Assembly (NCBI GenBank): GCA_902589185.1
Contig: CACIRZ010000003.1
Span: forward strand, 1-64,000
DNA length: 64,000 nt
Reading direction: 5' to 3'
Source: an uncultured SAR116 cluster alpha proteobacterium
GTDB lineage: Bacteria; Pseudomonadota; Alphaproteobacteria; Puniceispirillales; Marisalimonadaceae
Position 1 is the first letter of the stretch. Each line of letters begins with the position of its first letter. The position numbers and the translations under genes are program-made. Below the pieces are notes generated by a model. The model ran no database searches, was not told the DNA's origin, and saw nothing but the letters and a program-made list of their open reading frames with translations. Of the stretch, positions 25,159 through 34,336 are shown piece by piece.

Positions 25159-26598
25159 TTATGTTTTAGGTGGAGGTGTTGCAGCATTTGCACCTAACTT
25201 TTTGGCTTCTTCTATTCCACCATAACGCTCAATCATGTCGTCCTGATCCTTAAATGCCAACTCATTAATTTCTTTTGGGTTGCAAATATTATGTAAATCT
25301 TTTTCCAACTCAACCAAAATATTCAAATATTTTGGGTCTTTTGATAAGTCATTAATTTCTTCAGGATCATTTTCAAGATCAAACAATTCTGGTTCAAAAC
25401 CCTCATAGTAAATATATTTCCAATTACTTTTTCGTATCATATAGGCGCCTGAAACTGAAGATGATGCATGATATTCACTAAATATAATCCTAGTTTCGTC
25501 TGGTGAATTGTTAGCAATCTTGTATAAAGATGCGCCTGGCCCATTATTAGGACTCTTTGCACCAAAATGGTCAACTATTGTCTCAGTTAAGTCTAACAAA
25601 GAAACTGGTGTGTCACATTTACTAGGTTTAATTTTAGGGCCAGATACTATTAGTGGTATAGCAGCTGACTCTTCATACATATTGGATTTTCCCCATAACC
25701 CCCTTGCGCCAACATTATCTCCATGATCGCTAGTATAAATTATTGTTGTATTATCTAAAAATCCACATTCTGAAACTTTGTTTATTATTTTTCCAATATT
25801 ATAATCGAGAAAAGAACATAAACCGTAATATGAAGCTATTGCGGCCCATCTTTCTTCTTCATTTTTGAAGTCATTTTCGTCATTCCTAAGCTCTTTTTGT
25901 TTTTTTATCCAAGGATGTTGTATATACCCATCTCTAGGGTTTAATTTGGTTTCAGGTAAAATTTTGTGAGGATACATGTCATAAAACTCTTGAGGTACCA
26001 CAAGTGGAAAATGAGGTGCTACCAGCCCAATATATAAACACCAAGCTTTTTTATTATAATCTTTTGATTTATTCTCTAACCACTTAAGTGTCTGACTTAC
26101 AACTGCCTCATCATAGTCAGTGTAATTACTAGTTCCTGGACCAATATATTCACCTAACATTCTTTGGTCTCGTGTTTTTCGTTCATGTTCTCGTCTAATT
26201 GATCCCCAAACCATTCCGACACCCTTATAAACCATCATAGGAATATGTTTTTGATCAAATCCATCATCATCATCTTGAGCTCTGTAATGAAGTTTTCCTA
26301 TTGATTCAACCGAAACTTTCATTTTTTGTAACATATGGCCCCAACTAGGTAATTGTCCATAATATGGCATTGCATTATCCCATAATCTATTTTTATGAAC
26401 TGGCAGCCCAGTAGCAAATGATGCTCTGGCAGGAACGCATATTGGACAAGGGGTGTAGGCATTAGTAAAATTAATTCCATTAGAGGCTAATTTATCAAGA
26501 TTAGGAGTTTTAACGAAAGGATGATTAACTGAGCCAAGTGCTTTAGCTTGATGTTCATCTGACATAATTATAATCAAGTTTTCTTTTTTATTATCCAT
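25159..26598 (-). CDS. Sulfatase (formylglycine type)
   Basis: 479 residues. The metal-site start is MSDEHQ (about 12-17), the active-site signature is CPICVPARASFATG with formylglycine Cys in CVPAR (about 54-58), and the second metal site is YTSDHGDNVGARG. A close relative of the sulfatase at 29665-31116 (matching DEHxxxxLGxVxH, TPNLDKLAS and SEYHA blocks), so the TctABC genes are flanked by two paralogues. No signal peptide. A choline-sulfatase-like or other organic sulfate ester substrate is inferred. A site AGGAGA precedes the ATG. Confidence 0.92.
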   Translation of the reverse strand: MDNKKENLIIIMSDEHQAKALGSVNHPFVKTPNLDKLASNGINFTNAYTPCPICVPARASFATGLPVHKNRLWDNAMPYYGQLPSWGHMLQKMKVSVESIGKLHYRAQDDDDGFDQKHIPMMVYKGVGMVWGSIRREHERKTRDQRMLGEYIGPGTSNYTDYDEAVVSQTLKWLENKSKDYNKKAWCLYIGLVAPHFPLVVPQEFYDMYPHKILPETKLNPRDGYIQHPWIKKQKELRNDENDFKNEEERWAAIASYYGLCSFLDYNIGKIINKVSECGFLDNTTIIYTSDHGDNVGARGLWGKSNMYEESAAIPLIVSGPKIKPSKCDTPVSLLDLTETIVDHFGAKSPNNGPGASLYKIANNSPDETRIIFSEYHASSSVSGAYMIRKSNWKYIYYEGFEPELFDLENDPEEINDLSKDPKYLNILVELEKDLHNICNPKEINELAFKDQDDMIERYGGIEEAKKLGANAATPPPKT

Positions 26599-26630
26599 TC
26601 ATCTTCTCCTAAAATGATATTCAAAAAAAT

Positions 26631-26657
26631 AAAAGAGAGACATTATATCTCTCTTTT
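26631..26657 (-). terminator. Hairpin with U tract after the TctC-type gene
   Basis: AAAAGAGAGA and TCTCTCTTTT form a perfect 10-bp stem with loop CATTATA. In the minus-strand transcript it is followed by ATTTTTTT. It lies about 20 nt after the stop of the binding-protein gene, before the next sulfatase gene. A partial terminator or message stabiliser. Confidence 0.85.
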
Positions 26658-26676
26658 ATTAAGGTCTTAATTAAAT

Positions 26677-27636
26677 TTATTTACTCATAAATTTACCTTT
26701 AATATCAGTGTAAACACCTTGTTCTAGATTTAATAAATCTAAAAATTGTGATGATGTATAATATTTTGGAGCAAAACCAAAATTATTACCAAACTTTTTA
26801 AATTCTTCACTGTTGGTTGCTACTTCTATAAATTTTTCAAGTTTTGCAATAACATCTTTTGGTGTTCCTTTTGGAGCCCAAACACCTCTAGTAACACCGA
26901 CATCAGCAGGTATTCCCATTTCTCTTAGTGTTTTAGTTTTTTGAATTGGTGGATAAGTTATTTTAGCTAAAGATCCTCCTGTACCAATTACATTTAATAA
27001 TCCTGCTTTTACCTCATTGAGTAAAACTGGAGAATGTATTATACAGATGTCAACTTCGTTGGCGATAGTAGCTTTCTTTAACATTGCACCACCATCAAAG
27101 GCCACAATTCTGAACCCAGCATTTTTGTAACCATTTACGGCATTAGCTAAAACATCATGGGCACCAAACTTTCCACCAATTCCTGCAATTAATTTACCAG
27201 GATTAGCTTTTGATTTTTCTATTACCTCTTCTAAAGTTTTATAACCTCTGTCTTTGTGAGCTAAGACATAAGTTGGCGTAGTATATATACCTCCTACTGG
27301 TGTAAGGCTACCTATAGACTTAAAAGGCATTTTTCTAAAAGTTGAAAGTCCTATTATATCGGTTGAACCAGTTAAAATAAGATTATAACCATCTGGTTTA
27401 GCTTTCATAACTTGAATTATACCCTTAGATCCTGCACCTCCATTTACATTTGTAATGACAACATCTACACCTGCTGCCTTGCTAAAGGCGCCTACAAATC
27501 CCCTGGCAATAGAATCAGTTCCACCACCTGCTTTATAAGGCACTATTATTCTTATTGGTTTATCAGGGTAAGCGGCTAAAGCCAAGTTACCCAGGAAAGT
27601 AAAAAAACAAAATATTCCTAAAATTAATATTCTCAT
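26677..27636 (-). CDS. TTT transporter solute-binding protein (TctC/Bug family)
   Basis: 319 residues with a signal peptide (cleavage near residue 21 after ALA). Bug-family hallmarks are YPDKPIRIIVPYKAGGGTDSIAR (about 23-45) and the GGxGxxG-like GSKGIIQVMKAKPDGYNL. It captures a carboxylate in the periplasm for the TctAB membrane pair encoded immediately upstream. Strong AAGGAGG site. The downstream hairpin suggests extra binding-protein expression. Confidence 0.93.
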   Translation of the reverse strand: MRILILGIFCFFTFLGNLALAAYPDKPIRIIVPYKAGGGTDSIARGFVGAFSKAAGVDVVITNVNGGAGSKGIIQVMKAKPDGYNLILTGSTDIIGLSTFRKMPFKSIGSLTPVGGIYTTPTYVLAHKDRGYKTLEEVIEKSKANPGKLIAGIGGKFGAHDVLANAVNGYKNAGFRIVAFDGGAMLKKATIANEVDICIIHSPVLLNEVKAGLLNVIGTGGSLAKITYPPIQKTKTLREMGIPADVGVTRGVWAPKGTPKDVIAKLEKFIEVATNSEEFKKFGNNFGFAPKYYTSSQFLDLLNLEQGVYTDIKGKFMSK

Positions 27637-27652
27637 GTCGTCCTCCTTTTGG

Positions 27653-29143
27653 TTATTGTTTTGAAATTTTCTGTCTTATTAAGCCTTGTCTTATTTCATT
27701 AAAAACAAGGAATACTATTATTCCAATCATAATTAATCTTGGCCAAGTATCTATAAACGTAAACCAATTTGCATCTGCGAGTTGCAAAGCTGCCCTTGTG
27801 TTATACTCTATAATAGGACCTAGAATAACTCCAAGCACGATTGTAACAACTGGGAAACCTCTTTCTTCCATGAAAAACCCAAACACACCAAGAAAAATGG
27901 CAACATATACTGGAAAGAATTCATTGTAACTTGCATAGGCTCCCATCGTTGCAAATATCATAACAAAAGGAAATAAAATTGATCTATGTTGTCTTAAGAC
28001 GTAAACAAAAAACCTTATTGCACCTAGAGCTATCACAAACATAAATACACCAGCTAACAGCAAGCCTGCTAACATACCATAAACAACTTCAGCACCAGTT
28101 TTCATAAGGGTGACACCAGGTTGAAGACCATGTAAATAAAGGGCTCCAATCATGATTGCTGTTGATGCATCTCCTGGGATACCAAGCGTTAACATAGGAA
28201 CCATAGTACCTCCAGTTGTTCCGTTGTTAGCAGTTTCTGGTGCTACAACTCCATCAGGTTCACCTTTACCAAAATTATCTGGATTCTTGGAATTATTTTT
28301 TACTACACCATATGAAAGCCAAGTTGCACCGTCCGCTCCCACTCCTGGTACAGCGCCAATAATAGCTCCAAAAAAACCTCCGACACTCCAAGCTCGCCAT
28401 CTTTTTAAAAAATCTAATGTAGAGGGTAATTCAATTTTAAATTTTGTTGCAACAAGTTGAGACGAAGATTTCATAAGAGATAAATCTGAAATTACTACCG
28501 CAAATCCAAATAAGCCAACTAAAGCTGCTGCAAAAGGAACACCAGATAGCAGATCAATAGATCCAAAAGTAAATCTCTCAATTGCATCAGTTCTATCCAT
28601 TCCCACTGCACCTATTAACAAACCTATACTTACACCAATAAAGCCTTTTAACATTGATCCACGAGTGAATGCAGAAACCATTACTAAACCCATAATAGCT
28701 ATAAGTGCTATGTCAGCATTTGAAGATTTAAGAGCTATACTTGAAATAAAAGGAATGCAAGTTACAGCTATTATCCAACTTGTAGCCCCTCCAAAAAAAG
28801 AAGAGTAAGTTGCATAACCTAATGCGAGTGCTGATTGTCCTTTTTCAGCCATTGGAAAACCATCTAGTGCTGTACATGCACCAGCTGGTGTTCCAGGAGT
28901 TCTTAATAATATAGCTGAGAACGATCCCCCTAATTTAGTGCCAACATAAACACCTATCATAGTTAAAAGTGCTGGAAGTGGATCTAATGAATATGTAACA
29001 GGTAATAATATTATTATAGCCATTGGGGAGCTAAGACCTGGCAAGGCACCAACAAGCAGACCTAGAAAAGTTCCTAAAAATAATAATAATAAGTTAAATG
29101 GTTCGAAACAATTTGCAAACCCACCTATTAAACCTTCTAACAC
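27653..29143 (-). CDS. tctA: TTT transporter large membrane subunit, TctA
   Basis: 496 residues and about eleven to twelve membrane segments. TctA blocks are present: VGALPGLSSPMAIIILLPVT near the N-terminus, TPGTPAGACTALDGFPMAEKGQS (about 83-105), and GxVPGVGAD / PETANNGTTGGTMVPMLTLGIPG in the middle. A secondary carboxylate importer using an ion gradient. 8 nt after the TctB-type gene in the order sulfatase, TctB, TctA, TctC, sulfatase. Confidence 0.95.
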   Translation of the reverse strand: MLEGLIGGFANCFEPFNLLLLFLGTFLGLLVGALPGLSSPMAIIILLPVTYSLDPLPALLTMIGVYVGTKLGGSFSAILLRTPGTPAGACTALDGFPMAEKGQSALALGYATYSSFFGGATSWIIAVTCIPFISSIALKSSNADIALIAIMGLVMVSAFTRGSMLKGFIGVSIGLLIGAVGMDRTDAIERFTFGSIDLLSGVPFAAALVGLFGFAVVISDLSLMKSSSQLVATKFKIELPSTLDFLKRWRAWSVGGFFGAIIGAVPGVGADGATWLSYGVVKNNSKNPDNFGKGEPDGVVAPETANNGTTGGTMVPMLTLGIPGDASTAIMIGALYLHGLQPGVTLMKTGAEVVYGMLAGLLLAGVFMFVIALGAIRFFVYVLRQHRSILFPFVMIFATMGAYASYNEFFPVYVAIFLGVFGFFMEERGFPVVTIVLGVILGPIIEYNTRAALQLADANWFTFIDTWPRLIMIGIIVFLVFNEIRQGLIRQKISKQ

Positions 29144-29151
29144 ATCATCTC

Positions 29152-29664
29152 CTATAAAGGTAATTTAAGAAAATAGACAAACAAGCCATAACTGAACCCT
29201 CCTCCTAATAGAGACAAGATTATCATAAAAATATAATCTCTTCGGTCATATAAATAAAATCCAAAAAAAAGGAAAATACTTGTCAATAACATAAAATTTA
29301 TTTCGCCTAAAATTATTGCAAACAATATAAGCAAAACAACAGTTCCTAATCTTTTAAAGTATAAAGATTTATTATCCTTTATTGCTTGTGATAACTGATT
29401 GTAAAAATCAAAATGATCGCTCGAGGATAGATATTTTTTTATTGAAATAACTAAGTAAAGCAGCCCTAAAACAGTTAGAAATGAGGCCACTCCTAGTGGA
29501 TAGGTAGCAAAATTCATCCCATCAGAGCCCATGTCCAGAGGTGCATCTGCAGGATTATACGTAAAAAAACATCCAATACTTATGACAAGTACCATTAATG
29601 CTATTAATATATCTTTAAAGTAGTCAGTTTTTTTTTCTTTTTTTTCTGTATCATTTGCTAGCAT
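29152..29664 (-). CDS. tctB: TTT transporter small membrane subunit, TctB
   Basis: 170 residues, four predicted membrane segments and the low-conservation profile typical of TctB. Assigned mainly from size, topology and position directly before TctA. It begins 1 nt after the sulfatase gene ends, implying co-transcription. Confidence 0.85.
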   Translation of the reverse strand: MLANDTEKKEKKTDYFKDILIALMVLVISIGCFFTYNPADAPLDMGSDGMNFATYPLGVASFLTVLGLLYLVISIKKYLSSSDHFDFYNQLSQAIKDNKSLYFKRLGTVVLLILFAIILGEINFMLLTSIFLFFGFYLYDRRDYIFMIILSLLGGGFSYGLFVYFLKLPL

Positions 29665-31116
29665 TTAATCAAACTCAGCTTTTTGTCCAGGAGCAGGAGA
29701 ATAACCAAAATCCCCTCTTTCTTTGATAGCATCTACACCACCATGTTTTAAAATTTTTTCATTTTGTTCTCTTTTTGCTCTTTTATTAACTTCTTCTGGG
29801 TTACATATATTTATTAAATCACCATGAAAACTTTCAAGAATTTTTTTGTAATTATTGTCCCTAGCTAGGTCATTTTCTTCATAAGGATCTTCCTCTAAGT
29901 CAAATAGTTGAGGATTATAACCTTCAGCAAAATACACATACTTATATTTACCTTTTCTTAACATAAAAGCTCCAACAGGAGAGGCTGCTGCGTGATATTC
30001 TGAAAGCACTATTCTTTCATAATCTTCATTTTCATTAGCTATTTTGATGAGTGATTTACCCGGTAAATCATTATCTTTTGAGTTTTGTTCTAATTTTAGA
30101 CTATCTACAACAGTTGGGAAAACATCAACTAAACTAACTGGGGTTTTAATTCTTTTAGATTTTAAGATATCTGGACCTTTTATAATCATAGGGATACCAG
30201 CAGATTCCTCAAACATAGTACTTTTTCCCCACATACCTCTCATTCCTAGAGCATCACCGTGATCAGAAGTATAAATTATATTAGTATTTTCTGCGAAAGC
30301 TGATTTATTTAGAGTTTCTAGTACTTTACCTATATTATGATCAAGAAAAGAACATAAACCAAAATATGCAGACGTCGCTTTACGTACCTTATCTTCATCA
30401 AAGTAGTCATCATAGTTCATACACTTTCTCATTGCTAAATAGTATGGATGCTGACTTCTTTGATTTTCTTCATACAACAATGGCCAAGGAACTTCGCTTT
30501 CAGGGTACATATTATAAAACTCTTCGGGTGCAATTAATGGAAAGTGAGGACAAACAAATGATACAAAGAGAACCCAAGGCTTATCATCAACATTTCTATT
30601 AGAAATCCAGTCACTAGCATCTTCTGCTATTTTTTTATCATAATTTGAATATGTAGTTTCTCCACTGCCTACATCTTTAGCCATATTTGCAGCACCTTTA
30701 CGAACAGGAAGTTCTTGCCGTATCAATCCCAAAAGATCACCTACTCCTCCTACAACATTCAATGGATTTATTTGCTCAGAAAAACCAGTTGGTGCCTGGT
30801 CATCTAAAAAATGAAGTTTTCCAATTGACACTGCGTCACAATCACCTTCAACTGCACGATGCCCCCAACTAGGTATTTTACCATCATATGGATCAGCATT
30901 ATCCCAATATCCAATTTCAGCATTATACCTTCCAGTTGCTAAAATTGCTCTTGATGGAACACAAATTGGTGAATTACAATATGCATTTTCAAATAAAACA
31001 CCTTCTGAAGCTAATTTATCTAGATTTGGTGTTCTGACATGGCTATGACCAACTGCGCCAAGCATTCTCTTATTATGCTCGTCAGAAAGTAAAATAAGTA
31101 AATTTTTACTTTCCAT
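29665..31116 (-). CDS. Sulfatase (formylglycine type)
   Basis: 483 residues from the ATG at 31116, chosen because GGAGGG lies 4 nt upstream; the ORF-track start is seven codons earlier. LSDEHNKRMLG metal-site start, CVPSRAILATG signature (Cys about 53) and YTSDHGDALGMRG second site are present. First gene of the unit sulfatase-TctB-TctA-TctC, divergent from the LysR gene at 31209, which probably regulates it. Paralogous to the sulfatase at 25159. No signal peptide, so imported sulfate esters would be cleaved inside the cell. Substrate unknown. Confidence 0.93.
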   Translation of the reverse strand: MESKNLLILLSDEHNKRMLGAVGHSHVRTPNLDKLASEGVLFENAYCNSPICVPSRAILATGRYNAEIGYWDNADPYDGKIPSWGHRAVEGDCDAVSIGKLHFLDDQAPTGFSEQINPLNVVGGVGDLLGLIRQELPVRKGAANMAKDVGSGETTYSNYDKKIAEDASDWISNRNVDDKPWVLFVSFVCPHFPLIAPEEFYNMYPESEVPWPLLYEENQRSQHPYYLAMRKCMNYDDYFDEDKVRKATSAYFGLCSFLDHNIGKVLETLNKSAFAENTNIIYTSDHGDALGMRGMWGKSTMFEESAGIPMIIKGPDILKSKRIKTPVSLVDVFPTVVDSLKLEQNSKDNDLPGKSLIKIANENEDYERIVLSEYHAAASPVGAFMLRKGKYKYVYFAEGYNPQLFDLEEDPYEENDLARDNNYKKILESFHGDLINICNPEEVNKRAKREQNEKILKHGGVDAIKERGDFGYSPAPGQKAEFD

Positions 31117-31190
31117 TAATCCCTCCAACTTTACCAATTTATCATAGACAACAAGTATAATAAAATATAATTTATAATTTTTATATACTA

Positions 31191-31206
31191 ATAAAAATAA
31201 TTTATG
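31191..31206 (+). promoter_or_regulatory. AT-rich shared 16-mer, copy 1 (ATAAAAATAATTTATG)
   Basis: Lies in the 92-bp divergent region between the sulfatase (start 31116) and LysR (start 31209). The same 16-mer recurs at 37424-37439 (reverse strand) and 44183-44198. Here it also forms an 8-bp inverted repeat with ATTTTTAT at 31177-31184. Candidate operator; chance is possible in such AT-rich DNA. Confidence 0.4.
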
Positions 31207-31208
31207 AT

Positions 31209-32099
31209 ATGAACCTAATAGAATTTAAAACATTTCTAACCGTAATTGAAGAAAAAGGAATAACTGCTGCAGCTGAAAAATTAAACATAACACAACCAGC
31301 AGTATCTAAACGTCTTGAAAATTTAAAAAATGCTTTTGGAATTGATACTTTATTTACAAGAGTTTCAGGCGGCTTGACGGTAAGTAAAAATGCCCAAATT
31401 TTAATTCCATATGCAAAAAATATCATTGCACTTACAGAAAATGCAAGGAATGAAGTTAATAACTTCAAACAAGGAACAAAAGGAAAAATTTTTATAGGAG
31501 CTGGCGCAAGTTGGACCTTGAGTTGTCTTCCAAAAGCAATATCTAAAACATTAGAAAGTTTTCCAGATTTAGTAGTTGACTTAAATGTAGACCTTCCAGA
31601 TCTTCAAGTTAAAAAATTACAAGATAATAAAATAGATATTTTGTTTGCCAGGAAACCGCAAAATGAAGATTTTTTTTATTTTGAACCCTTAAAAGTAGAT
31701 AAGTTTATAGTTATGGCGTCGAGAAAGCATCCTTTAGCTAATAAAAAAATCTCTTTAAAGGAGCTTACTAATTATAAATGGGCAATCTCAACTACAGCAA
31801 AACAAACTCAAGAATTATTTTTTAACTTTTTTTCATCCAAAGATTTACCAAGTCCAACCATTTCATTTTCCACTAATTCATTAAATGTTGCGTTAAATTC
31901 TCTATTAAATTCCACATTACTTTTATTCACAACACATAATACTCTGGAAATATTTCAATCAGAAAAATTTTGCAAAATAGAAATAAGTGATTTTGATGTA
32001 TCAAGAGAGACAGGCCTAATCATTCGTCAAGGCTATACAAGTAATTTTTTGAATACACTCATCAAAAACTTAAAAAAGATGATGAAAGAAGAGAATTAG
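31209..32099 (+). CDS. LysR-type transcriptional regulator
   Basis: 296 residues. The DNA-binding helix region (ITAAAEKLNITQPAVSKRLENL, about 17-38) and the effector domain from about 90 (KGKIFIGAGASWTLSCLPKAIS) are intact. Divergent from the sulfatase-TctBAC unit, which is the likely target; its ligand may be the imported carboxylate or its sulfate ester. Its stop overlaps the convergent DUF3604 gene by 4 nt. Confidence 0.93.
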   Translation: MNLIEFKTFLTVIEEKGITAAAEKLNITQPAVSKRLENLKNAFGIDTLFTRVSGGLTVSKNAQILIPYAKNIIALTENARNEVNNFKQGTKGKIFIGAGASWTLSCLPKAISKTLESFPDLVVDLNVDLPDLQVKKLQDNKIDILFARKPQNEDFFYFEPLKVDKFIVMASRKHPLANKKISLKELTNYKWAISTTAKQTQELFFNFFSSKDLPSPTISFSTNSLNVALNSLLNSTLLLFTTHNTLEIFQSEKFCKIEISDFDVSRETGLIIRQGYTSNFLNTLIKNLKKMMKEEN

Positions 32100-34333
32100 A
32101 CTTTTTTGATATATATAGGACTTGACCATGCTTGATGACCATCCTCTTGTATTACTTTTATATAAAATTTATGATCATTAGATTTGTTTAAATTTATATT
32201 AAATTCTTTTTCAAAGCTAGTTTGTTTAAGTTTTTTGGGTAATTTTTGAACATGCATTCTGATATCCATACCACCAAATTTGTATACTCGAGGTTTATAA
32301 TCAATTGAACTTATATTTATATTTATATTTTTGAAATTGTTTTCAATTGTTAGATTGTTTTTGAATGTGTCTTTGGTGATCCAAAAATCTATTCCTGAGT
32401 TTCCTCCAGTTGTAACTGTTTTCCACTCCAAGGTATTAGGGTTTAATTTTTTTGGTTGTCGATTTGGATTCCAAAAATTAAAGCACTTATATTCAATGAT
32501 TTTTCCAGTTTCAAATGATGCTTTACAATCCCAATTTACTAGTCTACCTCGACCTCTATAATATTGACCTGCACATGTAATTCTAATTCTATTACTAAAT
32601 TCATTTCTTTCAAATGCATAAATGGTCTTTAAAAGTTTTAGACCATCATACAACTCTATTTTTTCTAAAGGTGATGTGCCCTCAACTTTTACATTTAATT
32701 TGAGTTCATTAGAAGCTGTAAGAATATCATCTCCCATTAAACATGAATCGATGGATACTTTCTTTTTACTTATAGGACTTATTAAATGAGTTTTGTTTGA
32801 AAAATCACCTTTAACATCCAAAAAAATTCTTGCTCCAGTTGTAGCATAATGATGCCTTGCTCTGAATTCTTCAAATAGACAATCTCTGTCTAAAAATGGT
32901 AATAAATGACATGTTAGGCCACCATAAGACCCAAACAGACTATCTCCAGGGTAACTTGCGCCAGGCCTTCCTTTATGACCATCACTTGCTGCCACTATAC
33001 CAACTTTATAATTTAACTTAAATGCGTCTTTTATTAGCCAATCAAAAGTTCCCCACGCAGAGTGCACCTCAACTGAAGGTTCTAAGTTTGCGTCATGAGC
33101 ATAACCTATGTCAGCATAACGTCCTCCAACATGAGCAACAACCAACGCATCTTCATTTTTTAATTTTTTTATTAATTCTTTAGAAGTATGAGCATCATTT
33201 CCTTTTTTACTCTCTTCATACAACAGCGCCCTACTTGAACGGAAGATTGGACGTCCTTCGCTTTTATACCAAACATTATGATCACCACCTACTGATGTAT
33301 TACCAGACCACTCATAACCAGGAACAGATATAAATTCTCCATTTTTATTATAAGTCTTAGTTATTTTGTTTAATTCTTTCCAAAATTTATCAGTTATTTG
33401 AAAATCATTACCTTGGTGACCACATATATCTAAAAATGATTTATTTTTTGCAAAATTAAAATATTCTTCTGCGGTATTTGTTCCGATTGTTTCTCTACTC
33501 TGACCATGCATGTCGCTCCAGTAATGAGCAAATGTAGAATTTTTGATTATTATAGGGTTACTTATAGTCAAAATATTATTATCTACATCTTTTAATTCAA
33601 TTTTATAAACACCCTCTTCATGAATATTTAAATCATGTATAATTTCAGAAAATTGACCTTTCTTAAAAGTTATTTTTTTTGGTAATCCAATAATCTTTTC
33701 TTTAGAGTGAAGAAAAAATACCATTCGTACTTTATTGGATGGATTGCCCCACTTATCCTCACATTTAATTGAAATTCTAAACTTTTCTTTTGGTCTTCTA
33801 AGAGAAGGAGCAACCAATTTCCAGTTTTTACCAATAGTAGGTACTATTGAAATTTCTGGGTGCTTTCCATCAGGCAAGGGTATGAAATCTTGAGTAGCAA
33901 ATGGATCTACTAGGATTTTAAAATCAAACTTTTTTTCACAAAATGTTTGCAATCTCACCCCAGGAGATCCAAATCTTCTGTCACCAATTCTAATAATAAT
34001 TTTGTCGTTTTCTTTTAAAAATTTTTTACAAATGATATATAAATTTTTTTGTAATGGCCTTATACTTCGCCTAATTTCAATTTTGAGTTCAATTGGTATT
34101 TTTTTTGAACTTTCAACAGTAACGTAACCTTCAGCTTTAGGGTCATGTTGTTGTAATTTACTACCGTCAAAATGAGGACGCAAACCAACCATAAATCCTC
34201 CTTGGTCATCAATTCCAAATTTACCAGCTTTATAAATTAGTTTAAATGACTGCATTGAACCAACCTCAAAACTACCTTTAGGAATAATCTCAGCACTTCC
34301 CATTAAATGTTGCTCGTAATTATGATAGGGCAT
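32096..34333 (-). CDS. DUF3604 protein (PHP-like putative metallohydrolase)
   Basis: 745 residues. A PHP-type metal site is suggested by YWSDMHGQSRETIG (about 273-286), CGHQGND, VVAHVGGRY and ASDGHKGRPG, the His/Asp-rich motifs of the DUF3604 family. Beta-rich regions flank the catalytic core. The biochemical role of the family is not established; a phosphoesterase or hydrolase function is inferred from the PHP resemblance. It is the last gene of the aconitase-X/TctCBA unit, 3 nt after TctA, so it should act on the transported or derived compound. Confidence 0.8.
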   Translation of the reverse strand: MPYHNYEQHLMGSAEIIPKGSFEVGSMQSFKLIYKAGKFGIDDQGGFMVGLRPHFDGSKLQQHDPKAEGYVTVESSKKIPIELKIEIRRSIRPLQKNLYIICKKFLKENDKIIIRIGDRRFGSPGVRLQTFCEKKFDFKILVDPFATQDFIPLPDGKHPEISIVPTIGKNWKLVAPSLRRPKEKFRISIKCEDKWGNPSNKVRMVFFLHSKEKIIGLPKKITFKKGQFSEIIHDLNIHEEGVYKIELKDVDNNILTISNPIIIKNSTFAHYWSDMHGQSRETIGTNTAEEYFNFAKNKSFLDICGHQGNDFQITDKFWKELNKITKTYNKNGEFISVPGYEWSGNTSVGGDHNVWYKSEGRPIFRSSRALLYEESKKGNDAHTSKELIKKLKNEDALVVAHVGGRYADIGYAHDANLEPSVEVHSAWGTFDWLIKDAFKLNYKVGIVAASDGHKGRPGASYPGDSLFGSYGGLTCHLLPFLDRDCLFEEFRARHHYATTGARIFLDVKGDFSNKTHLISPISKKKVSIDSCLMGDDILTASNELKLNVKVEGTSPLEKIELYDGLKLLKTIYAFERNEFSNRIRITCAGQYYRGRGRLVNWDCKASFETGKIIEYKCFNFWNPNRQPKKLNPNTLEWKTVTTGGNSGIDFWITKDTFKNNLTIENNFKNININISSIDYKPRVYKFGGMDIRMHVQKLPKKLKQTSFEKEFNINLNKSNDHKFYIKVIQEDGHQAWSSPIYIKKV

Positions 34334-34336
34334 AAA